13,864 bases of DNA from Sporomusa sp. (lineage in GTDB: Bacteria > Bacillota_C > Negativicutes > Sporomusales > Sporomusaceae), in NCBI GenBank assembly GCA_029256645.1, contig JAQSXM010000042.1, positions 1 to 13,864 on the forward strand, in the 5' to 3' direction. The position numbers were made by a program, and so were the translations under genes. Below the pieces are notes generated by a model. It had not been told where the DNA came from. It did no database searches and saw only the letters and a program-made list of their open reading frames with translations. Positions 13,331-13,864 of this stretch are shown one piece after another. The stretch's first letter is position 1, and each line of letters begins with the position of its first letter.

Positions 13331-13864
13331 TCACCCTAATTCTTCAATCATATCGCCTACCAGGTTATCAATCGTGCTTAATACTCGTGAGGCGGCGCTA
13401 TAAGCAGTTTGGTACTTAATCATATTAGACATTTCCTCATCAAGTGAGGCTGATGAGATTGACAGTCTTTGGTTATCAGCCTGGGTCGCCAGAGTGGAAT
13501 ACACATCATAGGCGCTTTCCGCATTACTCCCTGCAGTTGCCACCCAGGCAATGACCGATTGATAAAAACCGGTTAGGTCCTGCGCTAAACCATTATATTG
13601 AAAAAGATCTTCATCAAGCAGGCTGCTGATGGCATTAGCGACTGTATTATCACCGGCATCACCAGTGGAACCAGCAACAAGTTTATTCGCGTCGGCCGTT
13701 ATTTCCGGATTAACCTGGATGTTACTGATACTCAAGGGCTGACTGTCATCCACGACAACAAAGAAATCAAGGCCGCTATTGCCGTCAAGATCAGTACCGG
13801 CACTGTGGAGTGAGTTAATTTTGCTGGCAATCGTGGTAATAAGATCATTTAACCCTTGCCGCAG
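13331..13864 (-). CDS. flgK: Hook-associated protein FlgK, first copy (FlgK1, C-terminal part only)
   Basis: An open frame enters from the right edge and ends at TGA 13331-13333, giving 177 residues. It begins LRQGLNDLITTIASKINSLH followed by SAGTDLDGNSGLDFF, equivalent to the LLDQFASTFAAAFNTVHSSG region of FlgK2, and ends EEMSNMIKYQTAYSAASRVL with a STIDNLVGDMIEELG tail, a classical FlgK C-terminus (compare 'YQQAYQASARVISTIDEMLD'). A GTG at 13753 could be mistaken for a start, but it lacks a ribosome site and lies inside the conserved region. This copy looks closer to canonical FlgK than the one after it. The N-terminal two thirds lie outside the window. Confidence 0.92.
   Translation of the reverse strand: MRQGLNDLITTIASKINSLHSAGTDLDGNSGLDFFVVVDDSQPLSISNIQVNPEITADANKLVAGSTGDAGDNTVANAISSLLDEDLFQYNGLAQDLTGFYQSVIAWVATAGSNAESAYDVYSTLATQADNQRLSISSASLDEEMSNMIKYQTAYSAASRVLSTIDNLVGDMIEELG

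Noticed and set aside
13331..13753. A separate 140-residue gene starting at GTG 13753
   Set aside because: The frame continues upstream to the window edge with FlgK-like sequence, so it is the 3' part of a larger flgK.

Overview
The window looks like chromosomal DNA of a motile, anaerobic, low-to-mid GC Firmicute. The best guess is a spore-forming Negativicute of the Sporomusa type. This rests on strong AGGAGG-type ribosome binding sites, Gram-positive style sigma-A promoters, a 2-hydroxyacyl-CoA dehydratase-family gene, and flagellar genes arranged as flgK-flgL-fliD next to a flagellin gene. The genus is an inference; no rRNA or other marker is present.

Left part (1-3050, minus strand). A probable operon reads leftwards from a good sigma-A promoter at 3022-3050. 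It holds a YbgC-type hotdog thioesterase, a divergent glutamate racemase-like protein, a membrane-anchored protein of unknown function, a CofE-like (coenzyme F420-0 gamma-glutamyl ligase family) protein, a terminator, and the 5' part of a 2-hydroxyacyl-CoA dehydratase-family gene that runs off the window. A hairpin plus T-run lies between the promoter and the first gene and could act as an attenuator.

Middle part (3098-6358, plus strand). Three small unknown genes (44, 56 and 60 codons) end at a strong terminator. Next comes a monocistronic DUF2325 gene whose sigma-A promoter is followed immediately by a good Fur box, so it is predicted to be iron-repressed. Then follows a disordered Ser/Thr/Pro-rich protein preceded by a sigma-D (flagellar sigma)-like promoter. 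Last are two closely related tandem OmpR-type response regulators without a visible kinase. The first has Glu in place of the phosphoacceptor Asp; the second is intact.

Right part (6359-13864). A long flagellin gene (plus strand) has conserved GC-rich ends and a visibly AT-richer variable centre. It converges on a minus-strand hook-filament junction operon: flgK1 (partial) - flgK2 - flgL - fliD - FlgN/FliT-like chaperone. Strong terminators separate the two. The operon encodes two adjacent, different FlgK proteins. No fliW, csrA or fliS is present where such genes often lie.

The most interesting signals are regulatory. The leaders of the two regulators and of the flagellin share a GGA-x-GGA doublet followed 35-41 nt later by GGATG, and the flagellin leader can fold into a three-way junction. 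Together with the sigma-D-like promoter of the Ser/Thr/Pro-rich gene, this suggests a motility-linked, possibly CsrA-type, post-transcriptional circuit (inference).
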